DNA of 64,000 nt, taken from Syncephalis fuscata (lineage: Eukaryota; Zoopagomycota; Zoopagomycetes; Zoopagales; Piptocephalidaceae). The notes beneath the pieces were generated by a model, which was not told the DNA's origin, made no database searches, and saw nothing but the letters and a program-made list of their open reading frames with translations. The stretch covers positions 1 through 64,000 of the forward strand of contig JAHLTZ010000006.1 of NCBI GenBank assembly GCA_025786725.1, read 5' to 3'. This document shows, in pieces, positions 24,105 to 35,100 of this stretch. A program made the translations under genes and the position numbers. Position 1 is the first letter of the stretch. The number at the start of each line of letters is the position of its first letter.

Positions 24105-24549
24105 ACTCCCACATCTGTCCCCAAAGCACAATCCATTCCAATTCAAGTCATGCTGTTATGTACAGCAAACATAGCTGTGATGTTTGCATTTAACTACTTT
24201 GAACTTCACGAGCCTGGCTATTGCTGTTGTTGTTGGCCATGTGTAGAGAGATTAATCAAATATTAATAAAAGCCATTGATCGCGATTCTATATAGTTCCG
24301 CAGGTGTTATTGTTGTTACTACGTACAGTGTGGTTTCCTTGCATCTGAATGGTCTTTTCTATTTTCTAATCTTCTACTGTTGCATTTTAGGCATATCTGT
24401 AATGTAAATACTCGTCTATGGTGACAAAAAGGTAGGACGACTGGCATTTCTAATGTTCACCATTGTCTTAAGCATTCTTGGTATCAATTTGATAGGCGCA
24501 GATGCTTTGCTGTCGATTGATGAAGCAAATGGCCTCCATCATATGCAAT
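24105..24549 (+). pseudogene. Decayed multi-spanning membrane protein
   Basis: One frame carries hydrophobic segments: TPTSVPKAQSIPIQVMLLC, NIAVMFAFNYFELHEPGY, then after two stops PLIAILYSSAGVIVVTTYSV and LNGLFYFLIFYCCILGISV, another stop, and RLAFLMFTIVLSILGINLIG to a final TAA. At least three in-frame stops at the same places in both arms show the gene was dead before the arm was duplicated, unless tiny introns are missed. The left arm extends this frame slightly further. I do not recognise the family. Confidence 0.55.
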
Positions 24550-24807
24550 AATGATAGGCTGAGTCTCTTTATTAAAAGTTATTGTGGCGACAGTTGTAAC
24601 CAGATAATACGGCATACCGTTAAGGTTACTTGAACAGGTGTTGATGTAAAATAAGAAAAATAAAAACTAGGGACTAAACAATGTTTTTTATTAATGTTCA
24701 AGTACGCATGCTGTTTATATTGTTCATTTGGTATTACTGTATAATATATTACTAAACAAGACAATAAGATAGTAATAAGAAAAAGGTAGTGAAATGAGTC
24801 AATAAAA
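24105..24807 (+). repeat. Right arm of the ~702-bp inverted repeat
   Basis: Inverted copy of 20585-21286. The segment between the arms (about 2.8 kb) carries VAMP and the Fanzor fragment. Confidence 0.9.
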
Positions 24808-26332
24808 GATGTGAGCCAAAGTAAAAATGACATGATCATGTAAATATCACGCGCTCAATCTGCTATTTTGTTTTATTTTAATATATAGCTATACAACTTT
24901 TATTAATGATCAATAAATAAATAAATATGTTTTTTATTACTGCAATAACGTATAATATTAGCTGTTTACTCCGATAAATAATTAGATTAAGCCTTATAAT
25001 AGTTGGCTTAGTTGATGATCATGTAAGTATATAAAAAGTTACAATGTGATTATGAATATTTATCCATACAACAACCAGAATTATAAAGTATAGCGACGAT
25101 AATAAGTTATTTAACTACTAAAACTCATTAATTTAATTTACAACTCTCTGTTTTCTGTGCGTTATCTCGGTTTAACATTGCTGTTGTTCTGGTCGCATTA
25201 GCAACAGCCAACTTAGCATAGCTATAATGATTTGCTATAGGTTAAACCAGAGGCCTTTGAGCTGATAGTTGTTTTCCATTGGTTTTTGCTTTGGCTTGTT
25301 TTTCTATAGTCCATTTTGCTTGACTTGTCAGAAGTGGTTTCAGAAATATGGGCAGCAGTTAGACCTTGGATGATTATCGATTTATATACGATCTATAGCC
25401 ACACTATACTTGGAATTACTGATAATTGTTTAGTGCTTTCTATTGTGTCTATTCTAGTGTCTGCATATTACATTGTGCATAGTTTAGTTGATGCAATTTA
25501 GTTTACAGCTAAAAACTGATGACAAAAATGACTTGTTGGAATGTTTCATTGCTCAAAATACTGTGATGCATCATGTTACAAACAGTACTTATTGTATAAT
25601 CAGTTTCAGGTGATTTGGATTAACCGCCATTTAAATGATGATAGCTGCACGACATGTAGCATGATATGCCTGGATGTAATGTGTTTGTGAATTCAAAACA
25701 ATGATTACCCCATAGCAATAGGCATAGTGTCGAATGAAATGCATACATGTACCAATCAACACACTTCATCATTTAAAAATTATGGCCAGTCTATACATAG
25801 CAGTAGAGACTTGTATAAAAATGCCATTTTGATATATTAAGCTTGTTTTGTATCAGTGCTGTGTGCTATTCTGTATGCATGCAGATATTGAGGACCGCAT
25901 TGGTAGAAATGGCAGTAAAAACATCATTATCGTTTTCACAAAACCAAACAATATATTTGTTTCCACCAAATAGTTAAATCGTGTAACAAAAAATACAGAC
26001 TAATATGTCTATTTTTAGCGCATATGTACTGGATTATCAGCATTGTTACATCATTCGTGCGAATAACTAACAGATTGAGGTAAAGACCTAGCAGGTCGTG
26101 CATATCGCATATGTACTGCTCATTAGAATTGCCGCGTTATCTGTGTAAATGCCGAACATGCCGAAATCAAGACTGGGCAGGTTGAAACCAAGAATCGGAG
26201 CCTCCTAACATGCCATGAATCTATCGGTACATGTGCACCTCAACCATTGTTTGAATTGTTTTATTGGTTCATATTACACATCAATGGTGTACCTCATACT
26301 ACAGTATACTAGCATCCCAGCATAGCCATAAG
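24808..26332. other. 1.5-kb spacer upstream of the micro-exon gene
   Basis: AT-rich, with short unconvincing frames (one of about 60 residues at 25316-25501, starting from a non-conserved hydrophobic stretch). No recognised domain, RNA gene or transposon end. The last few hundred bases are presumably the promoter of the micro-exon gene. Confidence 0.4.
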
Positions 26333-26340
26333 TATAAATA
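26333..26340 (+). promoter_or_regulatory. TATA box of the micro-exon gene
   Basis: TATAAATA, 145 bp before the ATG at 26478. It is followed by a CT-rich leader (CACACTCTACTTC, CTCCACTCT, CTCTTTTATTTG). A clear TATA box with a pyrimidine-rich leader suggests a strongly or inducibly transcribed gene. Confidence 0.6.
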
Positions 26341-26477
26341 GCCCACAAAATATACACAACCAACTGCAATATCATCATCACACTCTACTTCTTGCTAAAC
26401 ACGCACTACTCTCCACTCTATACCAACCACACTCTACTATCTCTTTTATTTGTTTGTCTCAACAAATCAATATCACC

Positions 26478-28571
26478 ATGAAGTTTTCCATTGCCGTCGT
26501 TTGCACCGTCTTTGTGGCTTTGATAGCCGCTACAGCCATGGTGGATGCTAACCCAGCCTTAGTTCGTCGTGGTAGTATGTTACAATAATAAACATTTCAT
26601 AGTATTATATTTATTAACAGTATTGCTAAATAATAATATTAATAGATCGTAAGTAGCATTGTATATTAATTGACTGTAAATTAATTATATGTTATGCACG
26701 GTGTTTCAACAATTTAATATTAGCAAATTGTAAGTTGTATTGTATATTAATTAATTACTCACTAATCACATGTTATGTATTATGTTTATCAATAAACTAA
26801 TATCAATAGCTCGTAGGTTGTATTGTATATCAATAGAGCATACACTAATTATGTGTCATGTACTGTATTCATCAATAACTAATATTAGTGGATTGTAAGT
26901 TGTATTGTATATTGATTGATTACTCACTAATTGCATGTTATACACCATGTGTACCAATGATTTAATATTAATAGGCAGTAAGTGATATTGTATATTGATG
27001 ACTTATAAATTAATCATATACCATATTGCGTAAATTAACAACTTAATATTATAGAGAGTAAGGTGTATTGTGTATTAACTGACTATGTGCTAATTATATG
27101 CCATGGATAATGTATATCAACAACTCTATTAATAGATTGTAAGCTATATTGTATATTAATTGATAATTGACTAATCATATATTATTTGCTATGTATATCA
27201 ACAATTTAATATTAATAGGTCGTAAGTAGCATTGCATAGGCAGACTTATAAATTAATTATATACCATGTATTGCGTACATCAATAACTTGATGGAATAGT
27301 TGGTAAGTAACATTATATATTAGTTATACCATTTACCGACTGTACTGATTATTTAACATTAATAGCTGGTAAGTAATATTATATATTAACTGACTATACA
27401 TTAACTATACTATTGATTGATTGTACTAATTGTTTAATATTAATAGGCAGTAAGTGGCATTCCATATTGACTGAACATACATTAACTATACTATTTATTG
27501 ATTTACCGATTATTTAATATTAATAGCTTGTAAGTGATATTGTATATTAACTGAATACATTAACCACGCTATTTATTGATCGTACTAATTGTTTAATATT
27601 AATAGATCGTAAGTAGTATTGTATATTAAATAACTATACATTAACCACACTATTTATTAACTGTACTGATTGTTTAATATTAATAGAATGTAAGTGATAT
27701 TGTATATTAACTGACTATATATTAACGCGCTATTTACTGATGATACCAATTGTTTAATATTAATAGATCGTAAGTAGTATTGTATATTAAGGACTGTATT
27801 GCTTATGTTATTTATTGCTTTTACTGACTATTTAACATTAATAGCTGGTAAGTAATATTGTATATTAACTGACTATATATTAACCACACTATTTACTAAC
27901 TGTACTGATTGTTTAATATTAATAGAATGTAAGTGATATTGTATATTAATTGACTATACATTAATTATGATACTTACTGATTGTACCAATGCTTATTATT
28001 AATAGCTCGTAAGTAGTATTGTATATTAACTGACTATACATTAATCACGTTGTTTACTAATGGTATTACTTGTTTAATATCAATAGGGTGTAAGTAGTAT
28101 TGTATATTAGTTGACAATGCATTAACCACGCTATTTACTGATTGTATCAATTATTTAATATTAATAGGCAGTAAGTGATATTTCATATTAATTGACTATA
28201 AAATATGCTATTTATTGATGATATTAATGATTTAATATTAATAGACAGTAAGTTTTATCGTATATTAACTGAGTGTACACTAAGTATATACCATGTGCTG
28301 TATCCATCATCAAATCGACATTAGAGTATTGTAAGTTGTGTTGTATATTAATTGATTACTTATTAAGCACATACTATACACCATGTGTACCAACAACTTG
28401 ATATTAATAGGCAGTAAGTAGCATTGTATATTAATTGATTACTCCCTAACCACATGCTATACACCATGTGTACCAACAACTTAATACTAATAGAAAGTAA
28501 GTAATGTTATATTACTAACTTGTAAATTAATTATATGGCATATGATATCTTTATTTGTAAATACAGAATAA
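26478..28571 (+). CDS. Secreted Cys-rich peptide gene made of 24 micro-exons
   Basis: Exon 1 (26478-26574) encodes a signal peptide (MKFSIAVVCTVFVALIAATA) and a short propeptide ending in Arg-Arg, a Kex2-type cleavage site. It ends in phase 1 at GTATGT (a GTAGTA donor 3 nt earlier keeps the same phase). Then come 24 micro-exons, each between a TAG acceptor and a GTAAGT-like donor. Starts: 26646, 26724*, 26810, 26889*, 26975, 27055, 27136, 27219, 27300, 27366, 27447, 27527, 27606, 27687, 27767, 27845, 27926, 28006, 28087, 28168, 28245, 28325*, 28411, 28494. All are 3 nt, except those marked * which are 6 nt. The last exon starts at 28567 and closes the frame with TAA (28569-28571). The spliced frame has about 60 residues. 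The mature part is about 29, with four Cys spaced C-x2-C-x11-C-x3-C and a basic C-terminus. All introns are 63-80 nt. The function is unknown. An unrelated read in phase 0 is also open, but exon 1 gives no donor for it. Confidence 0.8.
26575..28566 (+). repeat. Tandem array of 25 introns, mostly related
   Basis: Units of about 66-86 bp follow one plan: TAG, 3 or 6 variable nt, GTAAGTAGTATTGTATATTA, a middle resembling ACTGACTATACATTAACCAC, then TATTTACTGATTGTACTAAT and TGTTTAATATTAATAG. The central units (about 27360-28240) are the most alike. The first few and last few have drifted and form a second sub-type (ATTGATTACTCACTAA, CACCATGTGTACCAACAA). Unlike the intron bodies, the variable triplets show no fixed sequence. 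Confidence 0.9.
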
Positions 28572-29596
28572 TCGATGGTTTCAAGACATCAGCATTGGTA
28601 GTGCAATCAAACCACTATTCCAATACGCTTTAGGTATATATTCGGTGAAATGCAAGACCATTTGACAACTACGCCGTCCAGTCTATTTATATATCAAGTT
28701 TTGGCCAATGCTCCGGTTTATCCAGTCTTTAATCAATGGAATCGTTATTATATTATCAATTTCGCACTTAATTGGATCTATCCAGCTGTGCAAACTTGTA
28801 GTAATAAATAAATGGTTTCATTTTAGTTATGCTTTATTAGGCTATTATAGCTATATCTACGTTTATTTGCACCTAACAATCAGTATCGACCAACTAAATA
28901 AAAAATACTAGCATCAAATTTGTAGTAGTTTATTGATAAGAACAAAGCATTACCTGGGTTGGGATATAGCATAATAAACTAATAATGTTTCATAATTCCA
29001 TTCATGTAAATAAAACAAATAGCAATAGAATATTTCAATAATTAATTTTGAAATGGTTTCTACCAAAGTCTCAATAAGACTTGTATTTTCGTTAGTAACA
29101 CCTAATCGAATAGGCCCATATAACCTATAACTCAAGGTCAATGTTACAAGCACAAGCCTGACAGGCCTATTATAGTCAATATGTGTCACTTACTGATACA
29201 AATAATTGGTGTGACGATAATCAATTGATAAATTATTATCGCAACCAACCAATATAAATAAACCACTATTTATATTGATTGGACATTATCTTTTATTTGA
29301 CTTCTTTTTATTGATACGTACATTTGCCATATTAGTTCCAATTACATGTAGAATTCTGGCGCTTGCAGGCGAGCACAGAAAGTGCCAGTCCTCATCGCAA
29401 TCTTACTCTATTATTCTGTTTTAGAATTGCTATAAAATAAAATGATAAAATAGAAAATGCTATGAGATCGGCATTTGTTGTGCCCACCCGGGAGCGCCAC
29501 AATATTACCTGGTGCTGGTATTAAGATGATAAATACCAAGTATCACTTAAAGGAGATCGGATAAAAGATCGTGTTTATTAGATACGTTATAACAGT
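28572..29596. other. 3' flank of the micro-exon gene and spacer
   Basis: Includes a 67-codon ATG frame at 28708-28911 (MLRFIQSLINGIVIILSISH and another hydrophobic stretch) that may be chance. 29340-29560 is less AT-rich and contains short hairpins but matches no RNA class I know. No other feature. Confidence 0.35.
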
Positions 29597-30003
29597 TTGC
29601 ATACAAAGTGGCTGATATTACAAGTTAGCACAGGATTATTCTGTTACTTGTCTATTATGCTTAATGTTTTAGAATCAGAAAGTATCACTATCGACACCTA
29701 CAAGTGCAGTATAGTTGTTAATCAAGTATCTAGTCCATTCATCGATATAATTCCTGTTGCAGAATGTAAGTGTTTTTATTATTAATAATAAAGAAACCAG
29801 TGTTTACATATTTCTATTTAGAACCAACTACTTTAATGGTGCTGGCCCATCAATGTTGCGATATACAAACTGTGTTTTTTGGTTAAACATAGTATTTCAA
29901 ACAAAAAAGAATCAGCATTACTCGAGAACTTTACAGTTAAATGGCAACAAGTTTTACTATTATAAACCTTGGCGAACATTAAACCGATATATAATATATT
30001 AAT
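29597..30003 (+). other. Possible small two-exon gene, unidentified
   Basis: A hydrophobic frame at about 29600-29765 (WLILQVSTGLFCYLSIMLNV) has a GTAAGT donor after it, and a second open stretch after a TAG acceptor (29823-30002: NYFNGAGPSMLRYTNCVFWL). Joining them at the obvious splice sites makes a stop codon at the junction, so the model is not settled. Weak evidence. Confidence 0.2.
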
Positions 30004-30219
30004 GTTATAATAAAGTTTTAAACATAATATCTATATTTTATTAAATGTTGTTATATACAATGATTTCTGTACAACTTGGTAACATGTTTGGTAAACCAGC
30101 TTGATTTGCCTATAATCATTATTGTTTGCTTTTTGTTTATAAAAACTATTAGTTTTGTAATAGCAAACCACCATTTTTATTTACGATTCTATTACCGACT
30201 ATTGTCGTTCCATTTTATC

Positions 30220-32064
30220 ATGAAGAAGGTCGTGTCGAATCTTGGACCAATACTTGATTTGTGCAAACGCCGTGGCTTTCTTCTACCTTCCTATGGATTG
30301 TATAATGGCCTTCGCGGTGCACTCGACTACGGGCCTTTAGGCGTTGAATTAAAACGCGCCATTTATCACGAATGGTGGCGGGCCATTGTTGATAGCCGTG
30401 ACGACGTCCACGGTGTCGATACGCCTATTATAACGCCTAGAGAAGTGCTACGTGCTTCGGGTCATGAGGCAGGCTTTAGCGATCCCTTAGTGGATTGCCG
30501 TCTTACACGCGAGCGTTTTCGTGCCGATAAAGCACCTCCACTACGCGTTGAAGAAATCGAGACAATAGACAGTGTGAGCAAAGAGAAGCGACTCGAATGG
30601 CGTATACCTATTTACGCGCCAGATAAACTAAAAGCTCGGACCTGGCTTCAGTTAATTGAAGAGAAACTAGCCCCAAATGCCCGAGTAACGCGTGATAATC
30701 GATCTATTTATCTTTATTTAAATGAAAAGCCAACGGCACAAGCTATAGAGATTGTCAAGGCAGGTAAATCAGGCATAAAAGATACGCCACACAGTGAAGA
30801 TGAACACTCGTCGGTAGTATCGCATCAACAGCAAGATTTATACATGTTACAATTGCAATCAAAAACAGATTCAACTACATCAATTGCTTTTTCATTTGCC
30901 GGTTATGCTGAACCTAGTTCAAACTCACCGTTTCTTACGGAGCCACGCGCCTTTAATTTAATGTTCCAAACTCATATTGGTGTAGGAGAAGTGGAACAAG
31001 ACGGACATGGCACAGCAAATGATAGTGATACTACTGGATCCCTTGTTTATTTAAGACCAGAGACAGCTCAAGGCATATTTTCAAATTTCCCTTTATTACA
31101 TCGAGCAGCTGGTCAGCCAATGCTACCCTTCGGTATTGCCCAGTATGGCAAATCATTTAGAAACGAAATACGTACGGAGAAATCAGCTTTTCGTACTTGT
31201 GAATTCGAGCAATTAGAACTCGAATATTTTGTAGCCCCCACAACTGAAATGGCCGATAGTTGGCTTAACCGCTGGAAAGAATGGCGTCTGGCTTGGTGGC
31301 GGGCCTATGCCGTTAATGAAGGGCAAATGCCATCATCTGTAGCCAAAGTGGATAGTGAGCATAAAGAACATACAACAGCCACGAGTAATGTATTTAGATT
31401 ACGTAGTCACACCACCGATGAATTGGCTCATTATGCCAAATCATGCTACGATATTGAATATCAATTCCCTTGGGGATGGGGCGAAGTGGAAGGTGTAGCC
31501 AATCGAGGTGATCATGATTTACGACAACACAGTGAAGCAATTCGTAGTCTGGCCGGACTCGAAGTACCTTATGGCATTAACCAGGATGGTAAACCATTTA
31601 AAGGTGTTCCATGGGTCATTGAATCATCAGCTGGATTAAATCGCGCCTGTTTAGTTTATTTACTTGATGCTTACGCAGTGGAATCTAGTCCAGATCAATC
31701 AGCCGCCGCCACCCGTACTTATCTACGTTTACATCCACGTATTGCCCCCGTACAAGCGGCAGTAACACCTCTACAGCGTAATGATGCGCTATTAGGAGTG
31801 GCACGCCAAGTATCGGGGCAATTGCGTCGATTAGGTATTCGTACTGTATTGGATACCACATCTGCCTCTATCGGACGCCGTTACGCTCGCCAAGATGAGG
31901 CAGGCACTCCTTGGTGTGTTACAGTTGATTTCGAAACTGATGGACAAATTACGCTACGTGAACGCGATTCAATGCAACAAATACGTGTACCCATCGATCA
32001 AATAGGTCAACTGATACGATTTCGATTGGATAATAGTGGATTTGTACCACCCACTGACATATAA
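30220..32064 (+). CDS. Glycyl-tRNA synthetase, bacterial dimeric type, intronless
   Basis: Charges tRNA-Gly. A single 614-residue frame without introns. Class II motif 1 region reads RGALDYGPLGVELKRAIYHE. Further blocks are ASGHEAGFSDPLVDC, YLRPETAQGIFSNF, FGIAQYGKSFRNEI (motif 2), TCEFEQLELEYFV, WGWGEVEGVANRGDHDL and WVIESSAGLNRACL (motif 3). The anticodon-binding domain has LHPRIAPVQAAVTPL and RRYARQDEAGTPWCVTVDF. This is the alpha2 type as found in bacteria such as actinobacteria and Bacteroidetes, not the usual fungal Grs1 sequence. The Cys pair that binds zinc after DPLVDC is missing. No clear mitochondrial leader. ATG 30220 is the first in-frame ATG. The absence of introns in an intron-rich genome suggests bacterial origin or retroposition. 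Confidence 0.88.
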   Translation: MKKVVSNLGPILDLCKRRGFLLPSYGLYNGLRGALDYGPLGVELKRAIYHEWWRAIVDSRDDVHGVDTPIITPREVLRASGHEAGFSDPLVDCRLTRERFRADKAPPLRVEEIETIDSVSKEKRLEWRIPIYAPDKLKARTWLQLIEEKLAPNARVTRDNRSIYLYLNEKPTAQAIEIVKAGKSGIKDTPHSEDEHSSVVSHQQQDLYMLQLQSKTDSTTSIAFSFAGYAEPSSNSPFLTEPRAFNLMFQTHIGVGEVEQDGHGTANDSDTTGSLVYLRPETAQGIFSNFPLLHRAAGQPMLPFGIAQYGKSFRNEIRTEKSAFRTCEFEQLELEYFVAPTTEMADSWLNRWKEWRLAWWRAYAVNEGQMPSSVAKVDSEHKEHTTATSNVFRLRSHTTDELAHYAKSCYDIEYQFPWGWGEVEGVANRGDHDLRQHSEAIRSLAGLEVPYGINQDGKPFKGVPWVIESSAGLNRACLVYLLDAYAVESSPDQSAAATRTYLRLHPRIAPVQAAVTPLQRNDALLGVARQVSGQLRRLGIRTVLDTTSASIGRRYARQDEAGTPWCVTVDFETDGQITLRERDSMQQIRVPIDQIGQLIRFRLDNSGFVPPTDI

Positions 32065-32174
32065 TCAGTAGTATAGATACAAAATAATTAAACATTGATT
32101 ACTATTCATAATATCCATAATAATAATAATTTAATAATACAAATCCAAATTACTTAACAATATACATATTATAG

Positions 32175-35100
32175 TTATGGTAATAATGATACTTCATCAT
32201 TCTCGCTAATTAGCATTTCTTCCGCTTCTTCATTAGAATCAATAATAAAATCGGCCAAACTTCCTAAATCTTCTTCATCTGTTTCTGATACCGGTCTTGT
32301 AGCGGTATAGCGTGCTGGTTGTCCATTATACCTCATGGTATATCTTGACCCACCAAACAGAGCACGTCGACCTCCAAAGTGTTCATCCGCTTGACTCAAT
32401 AGTGATTCTCGGTAAAAGTTGGTCATTGATGTATCGGTCTCTTGATTGGCACTATCATTAAGTAGAACGGATATGTCATCGTCATTAATAAAGCTATTGG
32501 GTATATCGTCGCCTTCATCTTCTTCAATCTCATCGGCCGATGCTTCAGTGCCCGATAATTCTGCTTCCATTTCAAACCATTGGCCCATACAAGCTTTTCT
32601 TCTTTTTGTCTTTGAATGTCGATTCGATGCTACTTCTGCTGATTGTCCATGATGTATCAATGGTGGCGAGGATGATAGTAATAGTGTTGGTGGTGGTACA
32701 GATGCTTCATGATGTTCCGTCTGTCTTATTTCATTTGTTGGTGGTAGATCGGTGTTAGTGCTGTTAGTAGTAGGTGAACTTGATAATAATCTGGCACGTT
32801 CTTTATTACGAAAATCAGCTCTACCAAAACGGCCTCGTTGAACAGGAAGTGAAGATGGCGGTGACGTTGATTGTATATTAGCTACAACTTGTACATTATC
32901 CTGTATTGGTGTTGATAACAAGTCATTATCAAGTGAATCCAATGATGCTTGATCCAAGGCTAAAAGCAAATCATTATCTAATAGATCATGATCATTAATT
33001 GGATCACTTATTAATGGTTGATGATGTACATTAGAAGGTGTAGTATTTGATGTAGTTGATGTATTTAATGAGTGATTAGTGATAGGTATATTTAATAGAT
33101 CGTCTGTATCATTTAATATGGTTGACAGATCAGGTAATGTTGTTAAATAAAGATTAGATGGCAGTGTTGTTTTAGTGTTAGTATCTTCATCTTGTTCTAA
33201 TGTATTATTATCATTAAATACTGAACCAGGTGTAGTATTTAATCTAGTTGTTGTTACAATGAGATCTGATTCATTTAATAGATCATTCCATAATAATGAA
33301 TCAGTAATAGGGAATCCATCATCATCATCATCATCATCATGAATAATATTGGTATTGTCATTATTGATGTTGTTATTGCTATGTTGATCAGTATTTGGTG
33401 TAGATAGATTAATACTGGATATTATTGAACTATCCATAGTATCTTTTAATAACATGGCCATTGTTTCATTGTTATTGTTATTACTTTCTTCTTCTTCTTC
33501 CTCTAAATTTATTGGATCAGTTGGAAAGTGTAGATCTAATCGTTGATCTATATCTTTATCCGTAATATCTTCAGCCACTACTTGGCTATTTTTACAACAA
33601 AAAGATACTAGTCTAGAAGGTAATGGACGTGAATTAACACCATCAATAGATGGTTGCCATATATCTGACTGTCTTAAATGTCGACACATCATTTCTTCAT
33701 ACTCCTTTACTGTGTCATCTCCATTATCTAATACAAGTTCATCCATCATATACATTAAACGTACAAATCCTAATGTTTGATTTGTATGTTGAATACGATG
33801 AATAGGAGTAATACGGGTTTGTCGTACAGTAAATTTACTTAGATTGATACTTGGTATTGAATCGATGTAATAGCGTCGTCTCCATTCTTCTTCTTCAATT
33901 TCTGATAAATATGGATCTTTGTCACCTTTCTTATTTGTGGTTCCTCTTGTATATCTTTCTACTCTATCTAACATAGAACTTGTGCTGCTGCTACTATTCA
34001 TATTACTATTACTACTCGTAGTATTCTCATTAATATTCGATTCAGCTGAATAAATGATTTTAAGATCACATCGAGGTTTTACGGTGCCGGGTAGAATACG
34101 TGGATTACCTGGACACATACGAATACGATCTGGATCCATAATGGCTCGTTGTACATTCTTATACATGGCCTGTGACTTTGAGTATCGACTGGCTTCCTTG
34201 CCTTCAGTAAGTAACATAACAATACGTCCTTGACGGTGTCGACCTGTACGGCCCATACGTTGTAACTATATTAATAGTTAATAAAGTATATATTATTAGA
34301 TTAATAATTACCATTCGAGTGGGTGAACTTTGTGCATCAAAACATATAATAAGATCAACATCACCGATATCCAATCCTTCTTCACCAATAGAAGTAGCCA
34401 CTAATGTATTATAATGACCACTCTTAAATAACTCTAGTACCTATATTATATATATATATAGATATATATATGTGTTATTATAATATTCTTATTCATTTAA
34501 TTACATTACCTTTTGTTGTTCTTTTTGGCCAAATCCCTTCTGTACTTGCTGCTTAACTGCTATATCGTCTTCGTTCTCCAACTCTTCTCGTTCCTCCTCA
34601 CTATCCATTAATCGAGGTCGTTTTTTAGATGACTTCTTCTTATTGGACTGTTTTGATTTCTTTGTCTTTTTACCAACAGTTCGAGTACCGCGTCCAATAA
34701 ATTGAGATGCTCTAATTAGTGGCCGATGTGCATTCAAAACATCGACTAATTCACTGACTGAATCGCGGTATTCTGAAAATATCATAATTCGTGTATCTCT
34801 ACGTTCACTGCCAATGGCTCCGCTTTCCTTTAATTCTTGTTCATGTTGTTCAAAATGATTACGGACCAATGAAATTAAACGCGTCACTTTTGGATGACTG
34901 GGTGCAGTGGGCGATTGAACAGCTGCTTTGGCTATACGCATTAATTCGGTAAATGCCGCCTCTTTAGTTACTGCGCCTTTTAACGGGGCTATGGTTACAA
35001 GAAATGAACGAATACCATGCTGTAACATTAAATCCATAGAATAGGCGAGTCGATGCAATGTCATAAGATCGCCCATGACTTTAGGTGAAGCATTTCTGGC

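Noticed and set aside
26575-28566. Array as ordinary non-coding satellite, or as recursive-splice sites
   Set aside because: Recursive sites have AG directly followed by GT. Here 3 or 6 nt always lie between, always frame-neutral, which neither explanation predicts.
26646-28662. Alternative phase-0 reading of the micro-exons as a hydrophobic helix continuing to 28662
   Set aside because: It is open, but exon 1 has no consensus donor giving phase 0, whereas both good donors give phase 1 and a secreted Cys-rich product.
29340-29560. Possible structured RNA
   Set aside because: Less AT-rich with short hairpins, but no match to U-snRNA, tRNA, RNase P or SRP landmarks I know.
30076-30219. N-terminal extension of the glycyl-tRNA synthetase
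   Set aside because: In frame but begins at a non-ATG codon and is AT-rich and hydrophobic; ATG 30220 directly precedes the conserved start.
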